Source: Distichodus sexfasciatus (taxonomy: Eukaryota; Chordata; Actinopteri; Characiformes; Distichodontidae). Taken from it: a stretch of 64,000 bases of DNA. Positions 1 through 9,600 of the stretch are shown in pieces. Made by a program: the position numbers and the translations under genes. The notes beneath the pieces are model-generated. The model was not told the origin of the DNA and did not search any database. It was given only the letters and a program-made list of their open reading frames with translations. The number at the start of each line of letters is the position of its first letter. The stretch's first letter is position 1. The stretch is from assembly GCA_032718565.1 (NCBI GenBank), contig JAVGVS010000056.1, forward strand, positions 636,501 to 700,500, in the 5' to 3' direction.

Positions 1-216
1 GTATCTCTCAATTATATTATTCTCTTATTACTCTAATTTATTTACTTCTCTCTCTACACATACATTTCTTCTCTTTATTTTTATTGATCCCTACTCTAAC
101 TCTCTCTCTATCTCTCCCTTTCTACACTCTCCTTTTTCAGATCTCTCGCTTAACGTCTATATTTTGTTTTCTTTCTTTTTTATGGTCCCTACTGTATCTC
201 TTTATTGTATCTTAGT
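1..216. repeat. degenerate pyrimidine-rich minisatellite, left part
   Basis: The + strand is almost wholly C/T with repeated words such as CTCTCTCTA and ACTGTATCTCTTTATT. It is the same array as 932-1640, separated from it by the insertion at 217-931. Confidence 0.75.
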
Positions 217-931
217 CAGCGGTGTCTAAACTACACACATTCATCGCCCAAGTAGAAGTATAGATTTGTGTTTAAAAAGACTATACTTTTTAAAGTATTG
301 ACTCAACTGCTTTTTTCCAGTGAAAAGTACAGCCTCTAAAAGTATAAAAGTATAAAGTGCCCTTGTGACCGACAAAACCAGCACTTTCGGGCAAAGCTGA
401 CTATAGAGCGCAAGCAAAGAAAAATAAAGCCACATGAATACATAAAGCTCCATTAGCCATTGCCTTCATTCTACATGATGATCAAATATTATAGTGCTGT
501 AAAGAGCGCTGTAGAAATAAACTCAACTGAATTCCGTCGAGCTACGCTTCTTTCTAGCACTGCAATCACCATATCATTTCCCACCGAGTTGCTGCCTGCT
601 TTAATTTCTTTCTCTCTCTCTCTCTCTCATTTTCTCTTGCTTTATCATTTCTATCATGTTGTGCATCATGTGTAAAGAGAATACACAAATGTCTTTTCTG
701 TGCGTGTTTACTACCTTTTTCAGCCTCAACCAACCAATCAACCAATGCACAGCAAAACGGCCTAAAAAACATTTAAATTAAAAGAAACAAGAGTATTGAG
801 CCTGATTTTAAAATGTAAGAAGTAGAAAGTACAGATATTCATGCTAAAAATAAAAGTATGTAGTGAAAGTTAAAAGTTGGCCCAAAAATAGTCAAGTAAA
901 GTACAGATTCCTACATAAGTACCCATCTCTG
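217..931. mobile_element. hAT-like MITE inserted in the pyrimidine array
   Basis: It begins CAGCGGTGTCTAAAC and ends GTACCCATCTCTG, a diverged form of the fish MITE ends CAGAGGTGGGTA...TACCCATCTCTG. It is flanked by near-identical 8-bp sequences, ATCTTAGT (209-216) and ATCTTATT (932-939), as expected of an hAT target duplication. Internal words such as AAAGTACAG and AAGTAGAAAG are typical of the family. It is non-coding, and a CT microsatellite sits inside at about 610-628. A related element lies at 44964-45664. Confidence 0.6.
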
Positions 932-1640
932 ATCTTATTCTATTGTATGACACTGTCTCTGTCTTTCTCCTTATTTTTCCCTCTTTATCTCGATACTGCA
1001 TCTTCCCTCCTCTACTATATGCTTTCTATATCCCTCGTTCCCTTTCTCCACTTCTCTACACTCTACTGTATTTATCTTTTCATCAGTTTCTCACAACTAT
1101 ATTCCCCTCTCCCTCCCTCGTCCTGTGTGCACTTCCTCCTCAGTCCTCACTCTCTACTGTATCCGTCTGTTGTTTCGTTCTCCTCTCTCTCTACTCTCCC
1201 TTTGTATGTCTCTATACCTCTGTCTATACTGTACTGTATTTATTTTGCTCTCTACGCACCTCTCTCCCTTTTAATCTCTCTCTCCACTGTATTTATCTCT
1301 TTATCGCCCTCTCTCCACTACATTCTCGTGTCTCCCTTTCTCTCTCTCTCCTCTACACTCTACTTTATTGAGCTCTTTATCACTTTCTCTCAACCGTATT
1401 TCTCTCTTTCCTGTGTGCACTTAATTCATCTTCATCACTCTCCACTGTATCTCTCTTTTATATTATTTAATTCTCTCTCAACACTTTCTCTCATACTTAT
1501 ACTATATCCCTTCTTTATCTCTTTTATTCAGATTTCCCCTTCCGCCTTTCTCTTTCTCTCCCCCACTTCCAACTCTCTCTCCGCTCTCACTCCACCTGCC
1601 TCCCCTCCACTCCCCACTCTCCTTATCCCCAGGCTTCTGA
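932..1640. repeat. degenerate pyrimidine-rich minisatellite, right part
   Basis: About 700 bp of C/T-rich DNA with an irregular unit of roughly 35-45 bp around the word CTCTACTGTATTTATCTCTTTATC (recurring near 1064, 1154, 1227, 1285, 1352 and 1440). It supports a 260-codon open frame rich in Leu, Ser, Phe and Tyr, which is an artefact of the composition. A (GT)n tract follows at about 1691-1713. Confidence 0.75.
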
Positions 1641-2050
1641 ACTGATCAGTGGTGACGCATGTTGTAGTTGTTGGTGTTGTGTTGTGTTGTGTGGGTGTGT
1701 GTGTGTGTGTGTGGTAGTGTGAAGCTGCTAACTGCTGGTGGTGCTCATTCAGCTTTTATGAGGAGGCTTTTAGCAGAGCCCACTCTCGCAGCGTTTTCAT
1801 CTAAACCCCACGTGGATGCGCTCCGATGAAGAATTGTTTAGAGAAGGCACGATAAAGAGAGTGCGACTGTTGTGTAAATGTGCAAAAAGAAATGTTCGGG
1901 TAAAGTCAGAGAGAAAGAAAAATCGCCCCAATTTCTTTTGTGTGAGCGGAGAGTAAAATTGCACGTTGAAGTGCCGTAGAGGCGCATAAACCTCAGTCCG
2001 TGTATATTGTATGTTTGAGTGTGTGTGTGACTGCAGAACTCTTCTTTTTC
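1641..2050. other. unassigned intergenic sequence with a (GT)n microsatellite
   Basis: After the GT tract at 1691-1713 the sequence is non-repetitive and of mixed composition. I recognise no gene or element here. Confidence 0.3.
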
Positions 2051-2094
2051 TTCTAGGTACACTTGCACAAAGTCAGGCATTTTGTAGGATTATA

Positions 2095-2187
2095 GTCATT
2101 ATATTATTTTGTCGTCATTATATTATTTTGTAGGATTATAGTCATTATATTATTTTGTCGTCATTATATTATTTTGTAGGATTATAG
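2095..2187. repeat. two tandem copies of a 46-bp AT-rich unit
   Basis: The unit combines TCATTATATTATTTTGTCG with TCATTATATTATTTTGTAGGATTATAG and is repeated twice almost without change inside the Tc1 remnant. Confidence 0.75.
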
Positions 2188-2194
2188 GATTATA

Positions 2195-2323
2195 GATCTG
2201 CGGTTAGTTCTCCAAGATGTTTGGAACAACCTACCAGCCGAGTTCCTTCAAAAACTGTGTGCAAGTGTACCTAGAAGAATTGATGCTGTTTTGAAGGCAA
2301 AGGGTGGTCACACCAAATATTGA
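2195..2323 (+). pseudogene. Tc1-like transposase C-terminal remnant
   Basis: Forty-two codons and a TGA read in one frame: DLRLVLQDVWNNLPAEFLQK, then LCASVPRRIDAVLKAKGGHTKY. This is the usual C-terminus of Tc1-family transposases, downstream of the DDE catalytic core. The catalytic residues and DNA-binding domain are absent, so it cannot be functional. It is followed by about 80 bp of AT-rich 3' sequence and the terminal repeat. Confidence 0.7.
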
Positions 2324-2461
2324 TTTGATTTAGATTTCTCTTTTGTTCATTCACTGCATTTTGTTGATTGATGAAAATAAATGATTAACACTTCCATTTT
2401 TGAAAGCATTCTTTGTTTACAGCATTTTTTCACACCTGCCTAAAACTTTTGCACAGTACTG

Positions 2462-3228
2462 TATATATAGTGTAAATGCCTTATTTTTATTCATCAAATC
2501 AAATTTATTTCTAAAACACATTTCATACAACAACAGCTGAACAAAGGACTGTATAATAAGATAAAACACGTCCCTGTCTTGTCCAAAAAACAGTTCTGAC
2601 ACTAAATTAAAAGCCACGGAATAACAGTGCATTTGAGGAGATTTTTAAAAGGGATAATGTTGGTGCCAGTGTACATGCAGAGGTAGCTCATTTTAGAGTT
2701 TTGGAGGTATATTAATGATTTATCATAGAGAAACAAAGTATTCAAAATGTGTGTGTACATAAATATGCATATCTTCAATAAACGGCATAATTTTCTTAGA
2801 ACAAATTAGGAATTAAGTCAACGTGTGGCCTAATAAAAAGGTCATTTATTTAAAAATATTAATTTTAAAAGCGCTGAATACAACCTTATAGTTACCAAAC
2901 TGTGTGTGTGCTTGGGTGTGTGCTTGAATTTGTGTGTTTCACTGACAGAGTGAGTGACATTTCGTGAGCGTGTTCTGCTTTGTAGACAGACTGCAGTTGA
3001 CTGCCTCGCTGAGGTGTTTCATAACATCTTTTTCCGTTTCTCAGCCTGAAAGCAGTTGAGACTTTTAGCCGTCAAGAAACACACTCTGATTTCAGATCAG
3101 CTCTTATAAATTCACCCATCTAAAGTGTCACATTTTTGCCATTTAATCCTCAAGTTTCTGCTGTATAAACCCAGTTTTAGGGAGTAGCTAACTAAAATTA
3201 GTGACTACTAACTTTGTATCACTAATGC
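2462..3228. other. repeat-like flank
   Basis: 2497-2710 begins CATCAAATCAAATTTATTT and resembles a common dispersed fish repeat. The rest is AT-rich with short GT runs. No gene is seen. Confidence 0.3.
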
Positions 3229-3425
3229 AGGTAGCAGTTGGTAGCGTAACGGTTAGGGAGTTGACCCCAGACTGAGCAAGGTACCATCCCCAAGCACTGC
3301 TCCCCCAGGCACTGCCAAAAAGCAGCCCCCTGCTCCTTGACTAATGGGTCAAATACTGAAGTCACATTTCGTTGTGCTGCACTGTATGGTGTGCTGTGCT
3401 GCGTTCACAATGACAAATAATCACT
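3229..3425 (+). mobile_element. tRNA-derived SINE (family A)
   Basis: The head has an A-box-like GTAGCGTAACGGTTAGGG, then the shared body (GAGCAAGGTACCATCCCCAAGCACTGCTCC, given here as a position guide in two parts) and the tail GACAAATAATCACT. Part of the head after the A box is deleted. Relatives lie at 14150, 24447, 30056, 47145, 50700, 51032 and 56720. Confidence 0.7.
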
Positions 3426-3949
3426 GACTTTAAAAACGAAGTAGCTTTAGAAGATGTTTCTGATTGGTGCCAAATTGGCAGAAGTGGCATCTGATAGGTT
3501 TCCGTGCATTACAGCACATTTTTGGCAACTGTGAGGTGAAGTCGGAGGATGAAGTCCATCTTGGCCAAATCGATGGCCGTATTTATCAAACCTGATCCCT
3601 CTGAAGAGCAAAATGTACAGAACTCACTTATTTGAAACCCTTAAACCTAACTGAGATTTGACTTTACAGTACATTTTTTTAAAAAACTGTTTGATTTACA
3701 AATATTCTACATTACAAATATTACAAATGACTAATTAAATTGCTCAGATGTAGCTTGTAGCGTAGCTAACTATCATATTAAAACAATAGCATGGCTATAG
3801 CTAAAGGAACTTGAAAATCTACTGTTTAAAAAACTGACAAAACCTAATAAACACTTTGCAAACTTGTTAAAACAGAGCAGAATTAGCAGAATCTGTGTTC
3901 TCAGCGTGGTTATATATTTAGTTTTTTTATGTCTTATATATTTAGATTT
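3426..3949. repeat. dispersed 'AGCTAC' repeat (family F)
   Basis: Contains GATTGGTGCCAAATTGGCAG, GGATGAAGTCCATCTTGGCC and TAGCTTGTAGCGTAGCTAAC. The same blocks recur near 6815, 9040, 10560, 20940, 22450 and 50860. Confidence 0.55.
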
Positions 3950-4375
3950 ATTTAGGTGTGTATGTGTGCGCGTGGGTGCCCTGGCGACGTCTGTCTGCCC
4001 GCCCGCGTGCCCGAAGGCTGCCATCCTTTCGGCTGTCACTCGCTTGCGAAGGCCGCCAAGAAAAGCGTGACTCCGACTCACAGATACAATTAAGAGATAG
4101 AGCTAGAGCTGCTCCAGCTGAGACACAGGAGCCTGGCAGCACGGCGGAGGGGGGAAAAAGCGAGAGCGTCTCTCTGACAAGTGAGGAGTGAGAGATAGGG
4201 AAGACAGGAGAGAGGGATGAAGACAGGAGGAGGACGGGGAGGAGGAATGACGTGTCGCTACTTCGTTTGTTCACGTCGCTCGGGGAAAGAACGTCGACAG
4301 TGTCACTAAAAGAAGGAGAACCCGGGTTTGTGTCGGAAATGGAGCCTTGTATCACACGCGCAGGTTAATGTTGGG
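3950..4375 (+). promoter_or_regulatory. GC-rich possible promoter and non-coding first exon of ncan
   Basis: This is the most GC- and CpG-rich stretch upstream of the first coding exon, standing out from AT-rich surroundings. TATATTTAG-like motifs lie just upstream at about 3911-3945. The stretch ends in a usable splice donor, CGCGCAG|GTTAATG, near 4364. Lectican genes normally have an untranslated first exon far upstream of the signal-peptide exon, and the 6533 exon begins with a splice acceptor, so such an exon must exist. Assigning it here is inference. No long conserved ORF is present; the minus-strand open frame over 3948-4355 is GC-driven. Confidence 0.35.
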
Positions 4376-4650
4376 AAGGCTGAGATGCAGGCTGGAGCGC
4401 TTTAATAAAGGTTTGTCCTTGAGGTGCAAACGTTGAGGTTTGCCTCTGATTTGAGGTCATTATATTGGCTCAACAGATGATTCGATGTCTGCCGACAAAA
4501 CAACGCTGCGATACGATTTCGATTAATTTTGCGAGCTTTAATATTGCAGCTATCAATACTGCAGTTTGGGCTCAAAGTAAATATGGAAAACACACCAATT
4601 CTCCGTTTCAGGTTGTTGTTGTTGTTGGGAGCAAGTGGGGTGACCCGGAA

Positions 4651-4675
4651 GTTAGCGTTAGCGTTAGCGTTAGAG
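4651..4675. repeat. short GTTAGC hexamer array
   Basis: About four head-to-tail copies of GTTAGC. This is not the vertebrate telomere unit TTAGGG. Confidence 0.8.
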
Positions 4676-4699
4676 TGGTCACTACTCTTTTTCCTGCTT

Positions 4700-5815
4700 A
4701 TAGGAATGGCTACTTTCATGTTGTTCCTTGGCAGTAAGATGTCTCCTTCATCTGAGATTTACATGTTTTTACAGCCTTGTGCGAGTAACAATCACCACTT
4801 ACATTTGATTAAAACCTAAACTGAATTTAATTGTGGGTTTTCAGTGTTTTGATTGCGCTTCCTTTTCCATTTTTTATGTTAATTTTTTTGTTGTTTTTTT
4901 TATTGCAAAACGGAGATTCGGAAAATGACTTTTTCATTTTGGTTTTTCAACTGAATATTTAAAAAAGACATTTTTGGTTTTTGATTTTAATGTGAAAAAT
5001 GAACGAATAAATACTCAGATTGTTAAACCTTACCTCTTTTTGGGCATGACCCCAATTGTGGAGCATCAAGCAAAATATCAAGTCACAGCTATTCTATATG
5101 GTTGTATGCATTCAGACAAGAAATTTTTGTCTGAATAAAAATGAGCAGTAAAACTTGCGTTCTATAAAGAACTAAATGGTATGAGCTCATAGGAGTTTTC
5201 CGCTTCATTTTAGTCCTTGGCAGTAAAAAGGTCACTTTAATCTAATATTTTTGAGCTTTATTTATCAATATTCTATTAAACCTTTGTGCCACTTGCATTT
5301 AATAAAGAAACCAAAATGGAAATTGAGTGTGCATTTTCCCCCAAAAAACATTTTGGTCTTGTAAATGAATATTGAAAAAAGGTGTTTTTAAGGTTTTGGA
5401 CTGAGAAACAATTAAGACATGGGGAACGTTGACTTCCCCCCCATCCTGTGGCTGACCTCTTCGGCTGTAATTTTCAGTTTCTTCTATCTTAATTTGAGCA
5501 CAATTCTTCTCACAGGAATGGATAGCATTGTTTTCTTGCTTGGCAGTAAGAGAGTTGCTCTATGATTTTCATGGTTTTTTACAGTCTTTTGCATGCACTG
5601 GTCACTTCTTGCACAATTTTTTTGTATTTTGTAGTGAAGATCGAAGGATACTTGGCTTGTTAAACATTCCCTCATGTTTGGTTATAACCACGACTATGTA
5701 GTATCAGTCGAATTATCGAGTCAGAAAACTGTGACAGCTCTTCTTCTATACACTTGTATGCGCTCAGACAAGAAACTATTGTGCGAATAAAAATGAGCGA
5801 GGAAACCTACACCTG
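4700..5815. repeat. three diverged tandem copies of a roughly 300-460 bp unit
   Basis: Block one (GGAATGG...CTTGGCAGTAAGA...TTTTTACAG) recurs near 4702, 5213 (partial) and 5515. Block two (GTTGTATGCATTCAGACAAG...GAATAAAAATGAGC) recurs near 5100-5145 and 5753-5797, with a shared preceding stretch (GTAGTATCAGTCGAATTATCGAGTCA in the last copy). Copies are clearly related but differ by many substitutions and indels. Function is unknown. Confidence 0.55.
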
Positions 5816-6065
5816 CCTGCCCGTGACCGGCCTCTCCGACTCCAGCTCCTGTATCGCTCTCGGCCACGACACAGCGACCCCACAAAGCATCTATTATTTA
5901 GGAAAGGCCTCTTTGTCTCCAAACTACCAAGCTCCCACTAAAGACTCTTTAATCCATTTGGCTGTGGAACGAAGTCGTCGGTCGTTTGTCTGGCGTCTGG
6001 TGCGTCAAAGAAAGCGGAAATGGAAAGCTCTGCTTGAGTGGTTAAACTCAAAACCTATTGTTTGA
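5793..6065 (+). CDS. unassigned small ORF, 90 codons from ATG
   Basis: An open frame starts MSEETYTCLPVTGLSDSSSC and ends WLNSKPIV. An in-frame upstream start at 5754 would add 13 residues. The first part has C-ending codons (ACC, TGC, CTG, CCC, GTG), unlike the AT-rich neighbourhood; the C-terminal third is basic (RSRRSF, RQRKRKWK). No family is recognised, no signal peptide or membrane segment is seen, and it lies just upstream of the ncan signal-peptide exon. The start sits in the conserved block of the tandem duplication at 4700-5815, but the earlier copy is not open. It could be an unrelated exon, a fragment of a transposon gene, or chance. Confidence 0.2.
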   Translation: MSEETYTCLPVTGLSDSSSCIALGHDTATPQSIYYLGKASLSPNYQAPTKDSLIHLAVERSRRSFVWRLVRQRKRKWKALLEWLNSKPIV

Positions 6066-6532
6066 CCAGTGTCTCTCTTCTTTTCTTGTCCACAATAGAA
6101 GATTGGGGTGGTCTTTTCACCTCTGTCTTTGGACATTTGGTTTGCAGTGTCTCTCTTGTGGCTGCTTTTTCTTCCCCTTTTCAGTGTTCATTCTCAGCCT
6201 GTCGCTGTAGATATTCAAAGCCTTTTTTTTGTGAAAATGTCAAGACACGCCATGCCCAACAATTACCATGGGAACAAAGGTATTCATCTTGTTGAATTGG
6301 CTGACTTTATTTGCTCGTGTCGTCTTTGGGGCTGGATGTGGGTAAATATTTGACGCCCGACGGCTGATGTTGGAAAACACGGATAAAATGAGCATTGCGT
6401 AGTAGTGTAGCCGTGTTGGAAGCGTGAAATGAGAAAATTCCACAAGAGAAGCTTTCTTTGTAATCTTTTATGGTGTTGCAGGTTTGGTTTAATTTCTCTC
6501 TCTTTCTTTGTCTCTCTCCTTTTTTTCCTCAG

Positions 6533-6606
6533 GATGTCGGGGGAGCAGCGTGCCTCTGGCCTGCATTCTCTCCTCATCGTCTGTCTTCTCCTCTCTCTGC
6601 AACATG
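6533..6606 (+). CDS. ncan: ncan signal-peptide exon
   Basis: This exon follows a strong pyrimidine tract and acceptor (TTTTTTCCTCAG|G) and begins one base before the ATG at 6534. It encodes 24 residues plus the first base of codon 25, then ends at CATG|GTGAGT. The peptide starts MSGEQRASG, followed by the hydrophobic core LHSLLIVCLLLSL and then QH, a typical secretory signal. Splicing in phase 1 to 19816 completes an Asp codon and reads DAVRADPVVNM, so cleavage probably falls around this junction. The short exon, phase-1 donor and start close to the acceptor match the lectican pattern. A MITE-type repeat begins about 25 bp into the intron. Confidence 0.75.
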
Positions 6607-9600
6607 GTGAGTTTTTGGCCACTTCTGGACAGCGTTGGGGAGTAACGAAAATCTGTGACGCTGTTAACTTCCTTTTTAGCATCTTATCAGTAGAAAAGCT
6701 GCTTTTAAAATGCTATACATTTCCAGTAAGATTTTTTTTGTAACAAATTTCAGCGTATCATGGCAAAACACTAGATTATTACATAAAAATAAAAAAAATT
6801 GACTACCAGGTATTTCTGATTGGTGTTGAATTGGCAGAAGTGGCATATGACCAGAGACGGCCCAAGGCGTACACAAATTAAGTGGCTGCTTAGGGCCTCC
6901 ACGCCAACAGGGGGCCCACAAGAGCGCTTAAAATGTCAAGACTTCATGATTAAAAAAAGAATAACTACAAAAATAACATTGAAGTGATGGTGAGGGGCCC
7001 CAAATGAAATTCTGCTTAGTGGGCCCCATAAAGGCTTGGGCCGGCTTTGCATATAATGGGCTACTGCTCATTGCATCACAGTGCGCTCTTGGCAGCTGTG
7101 AGATGGAGTTGGAGGATGGAGTCCACCTTGGTGAAGATGCAAACAAGAATCTGTGGCCATATTGATCAAAATGTATGACTCTGAAGGGCGAAAACAGAAT
7201 GTAACTTAATGTAAAAAATGGAAAAACTCTCAACCTCCAAAACATTGAAACCAATGTTAAACTTTTAAAAATTAATTTGCCTTCAGAGTTTCCTAGAGCA
7301 CAAATATTAAGGATTACTAGATGAAACAGCTTGGATGTACAGTAGTCAGCATCTTTTTTTCTCTGTAAATTAGTAGTGTAGCTACCTACTTTATTAAAAC
7401 AGTAGCTTGGCTGTAGCTTACTTACTTTTAATCATAAATAGCTTGTTTAAAAGTAGCTTCTGGCCGTGCTTCCCTCAGTGTCCATCAGATTCTCTGACAA
7501 GAAGTGATGAAACATCTTTTGACTCCTTTTCAAAGTTCAGTCTGTCATCTCAGCTACGTCTCGAATACTCGGGTTGCTGCAGGATTGCAGCAAAAATGTG
7601 CATGGCTTCTACCAATCTGTCCTCCAACCCAGCGTCTCTCTCTCTCTCTCTCTCTCTCTTTCACCATCCTGCATCTTCACACTAATACACACACAGAGTC
7701 ACTACTGACTTAAGTACTTTTCTCACTAGCTTATCAGTTATGAAGCTGTGAAAGATTGCTTTTTAAAAAACAACAAAACGTTGCATTATTACGAAAATAC
7801 TTTTCTTTTTCTTATTTTACAAAGTTTAATATTTTCACGCAGCTCACACTCATTGCGTCACTGGGGACCCTTTGATGAAGATGGAAGCATCGAAGATGCT
7901 TTGTTTTCTCTGCCCTGTCTTGTGTTGTCTTCCTATTGGTTCTTTCTGTTAATCCCACTTTGTCATTGTGTGCACCAGTTTTTCATGTATTCAGTTCAGC
8001 CCCCGTGCTTTTATTGGTTCAGTCAGTTATTCCCCCATTGTCTGGTTTTAATTTTTATTGGAAAATCCTGTAAAATGCTCTGCGGTTATGTGCCTGTGTC
8101 ATGACAGAGGCTTGAAAAGCTACCGTTTCAAAGTAGCTTCCCCAACACTGGTTTGACCTAAGACAAAATTAAAAATGTAAAAAATATGATCAAATTAAAA
8201 AATTAAAAATTGGATAAATTAGATCCTCCTGAACTCGCACAGACATAAAAAGACAAATTTTCGCATGTCCTGTTCCCTGTTCGAAATGGTTTTTGATTGC
8301 TTTTAACAAAGCAAGATGAGAGCCATGTGTGAATGTGGCAATGATTGCTTGATTTTGCTCTGGCTCAGCGAGAGTGTTTCACCCTCAATTTTCCCATCTT
8401 CTCTGATGTATTGAGTGATAAAATCACTCTCCTTTTCCGAGCCAAAAAACTTATTTCTAGCAACGAGTAGCTTGTAGCTAGAAAAATTACAGTTTAAAAG
8501 TAGCTTCCTCAACACTACGTTTTGCTCGTCGTCTGCGGTTTATAAGCCAGAGTTGAGAGCGATCTCGCCGTAGAAGCTGCGTTCGCGTCCTTTCATCTCC
8601 TGATAATCACGGTAGCCCGACTGCTCTCCTCCTGACACTGATGAGGCGCTTGGGGCGTGAGATGAAGACTGATTCCTCCTGTTCCGCCCTCCTGGACCCT
8701 GTGCTGGTAAATAGGGAGCTGCATGAGCAGGACGCTTTTATCTGCCAAAGCCCCAATTCTCGCCACTGCCACCTAAAGACTCGTCATTACTCACCGTAAT
8801 GCCTATAACCGCCTCTCATCGAGCGTGCCGATATTGCTGCTGTCCGCCCCTGCGAGAGAGAGAGAGAGGGAGAGAGAGAGAAAGAAGACAGAGAGAGCTA
8901 AGCTCTGCATGATGTGACACTAACCCTTAGTCACAGTAATCCGTTTGACACACACACCGATTTAAAGCTAATTCCGTTACTGGTTCGGAAGGAAAGCTTG
9001 TCCCTGTTTTTTTCCCCTTCAAACCTGACAGTGTTGGAAAAGATACTTTTAAACGCTAGCTTTTCAAGCTAATAGCTACTTATGATTAAAAGTAGCTAAG
9101 CTACAGTCAAGCTATTGTTTTAATATAGTAGTTAGTTGCACAACAAGCTACAGAGGAAAAAAAGCTGCTAATTACATCCAAGCCAAGAGAGATTCTTGCT
9201 TCCATATTCACCAAGGTGGACTCATATCTCGCAGCTTCCAAAAGCACGCTGTGATGCATTTCTCACTACACAATAAATGCTAAAAAGTAGGGCCGTGAAG
9301 ATGCAGCCGTCTACACCGATACATCGGTTCAGCGTTCAACTGCGTGTCCAAAATGAAGAGATCATTCAGACATCAAGAGAGAAGACGTCGACTGGTTTGG
9401 TCACAACTTTTATTAAACGCAGTAACACAGGCTACCGTGGAAGGTGGCTCAAAAATAAAAATGTCAACTGACATTTTAGCTGCTTTCTTTCATTTGATAT
9501 GAATGGAAGTGTGTAAAATCTGTATACGATATTGTCTGTTAGCAGACTTTTTGATATCAATATTGTTATCAATTTAATATCGTATTGTGATTAAACTTGA

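Larger units (their letters stand above)
2051..2461 (+). mobile_element. rearranged Tc1-like element, 3' end
   Basis: The right terminal repeat (about 2402-2461, ending AAAACTTTTGCACAGTACTG before TA) is the same as that of the element at 21654-22207. No left terminal repeat is present. About 45 bp at 2051-2097 is an inverted copy of the TGACTATAATCCTACAAAA...TGCAAGTGTACCTA segment that the other element carries in the opposite direction. Between lies a short tandem array, then a transposase C-terminal remnant. Confidence 0.6.

Noticed and set aside
863..1645. 260-codon open frame rich in Ser, Leu, Phe and Tyr
   Set aside because: Produced by the pyrimidine-rich minisatellite; no domain or conserved content.
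3948..4355. 135-codon minus-strand open frame
   Set aside because: Lies in a GC-rich stretch with low stop density, and shows no recognised domain.
4651..4675. Interstitial telomere repeat
   Set aside because: The unit is GTTAGC, not TTAGGG.
6429..6743. 104-codon frame spanning the signal-peptide exon
   Set aside because: It reads through the acceptor at 6531-6532 and the donor at 6607; only 6533-6606 is exon.
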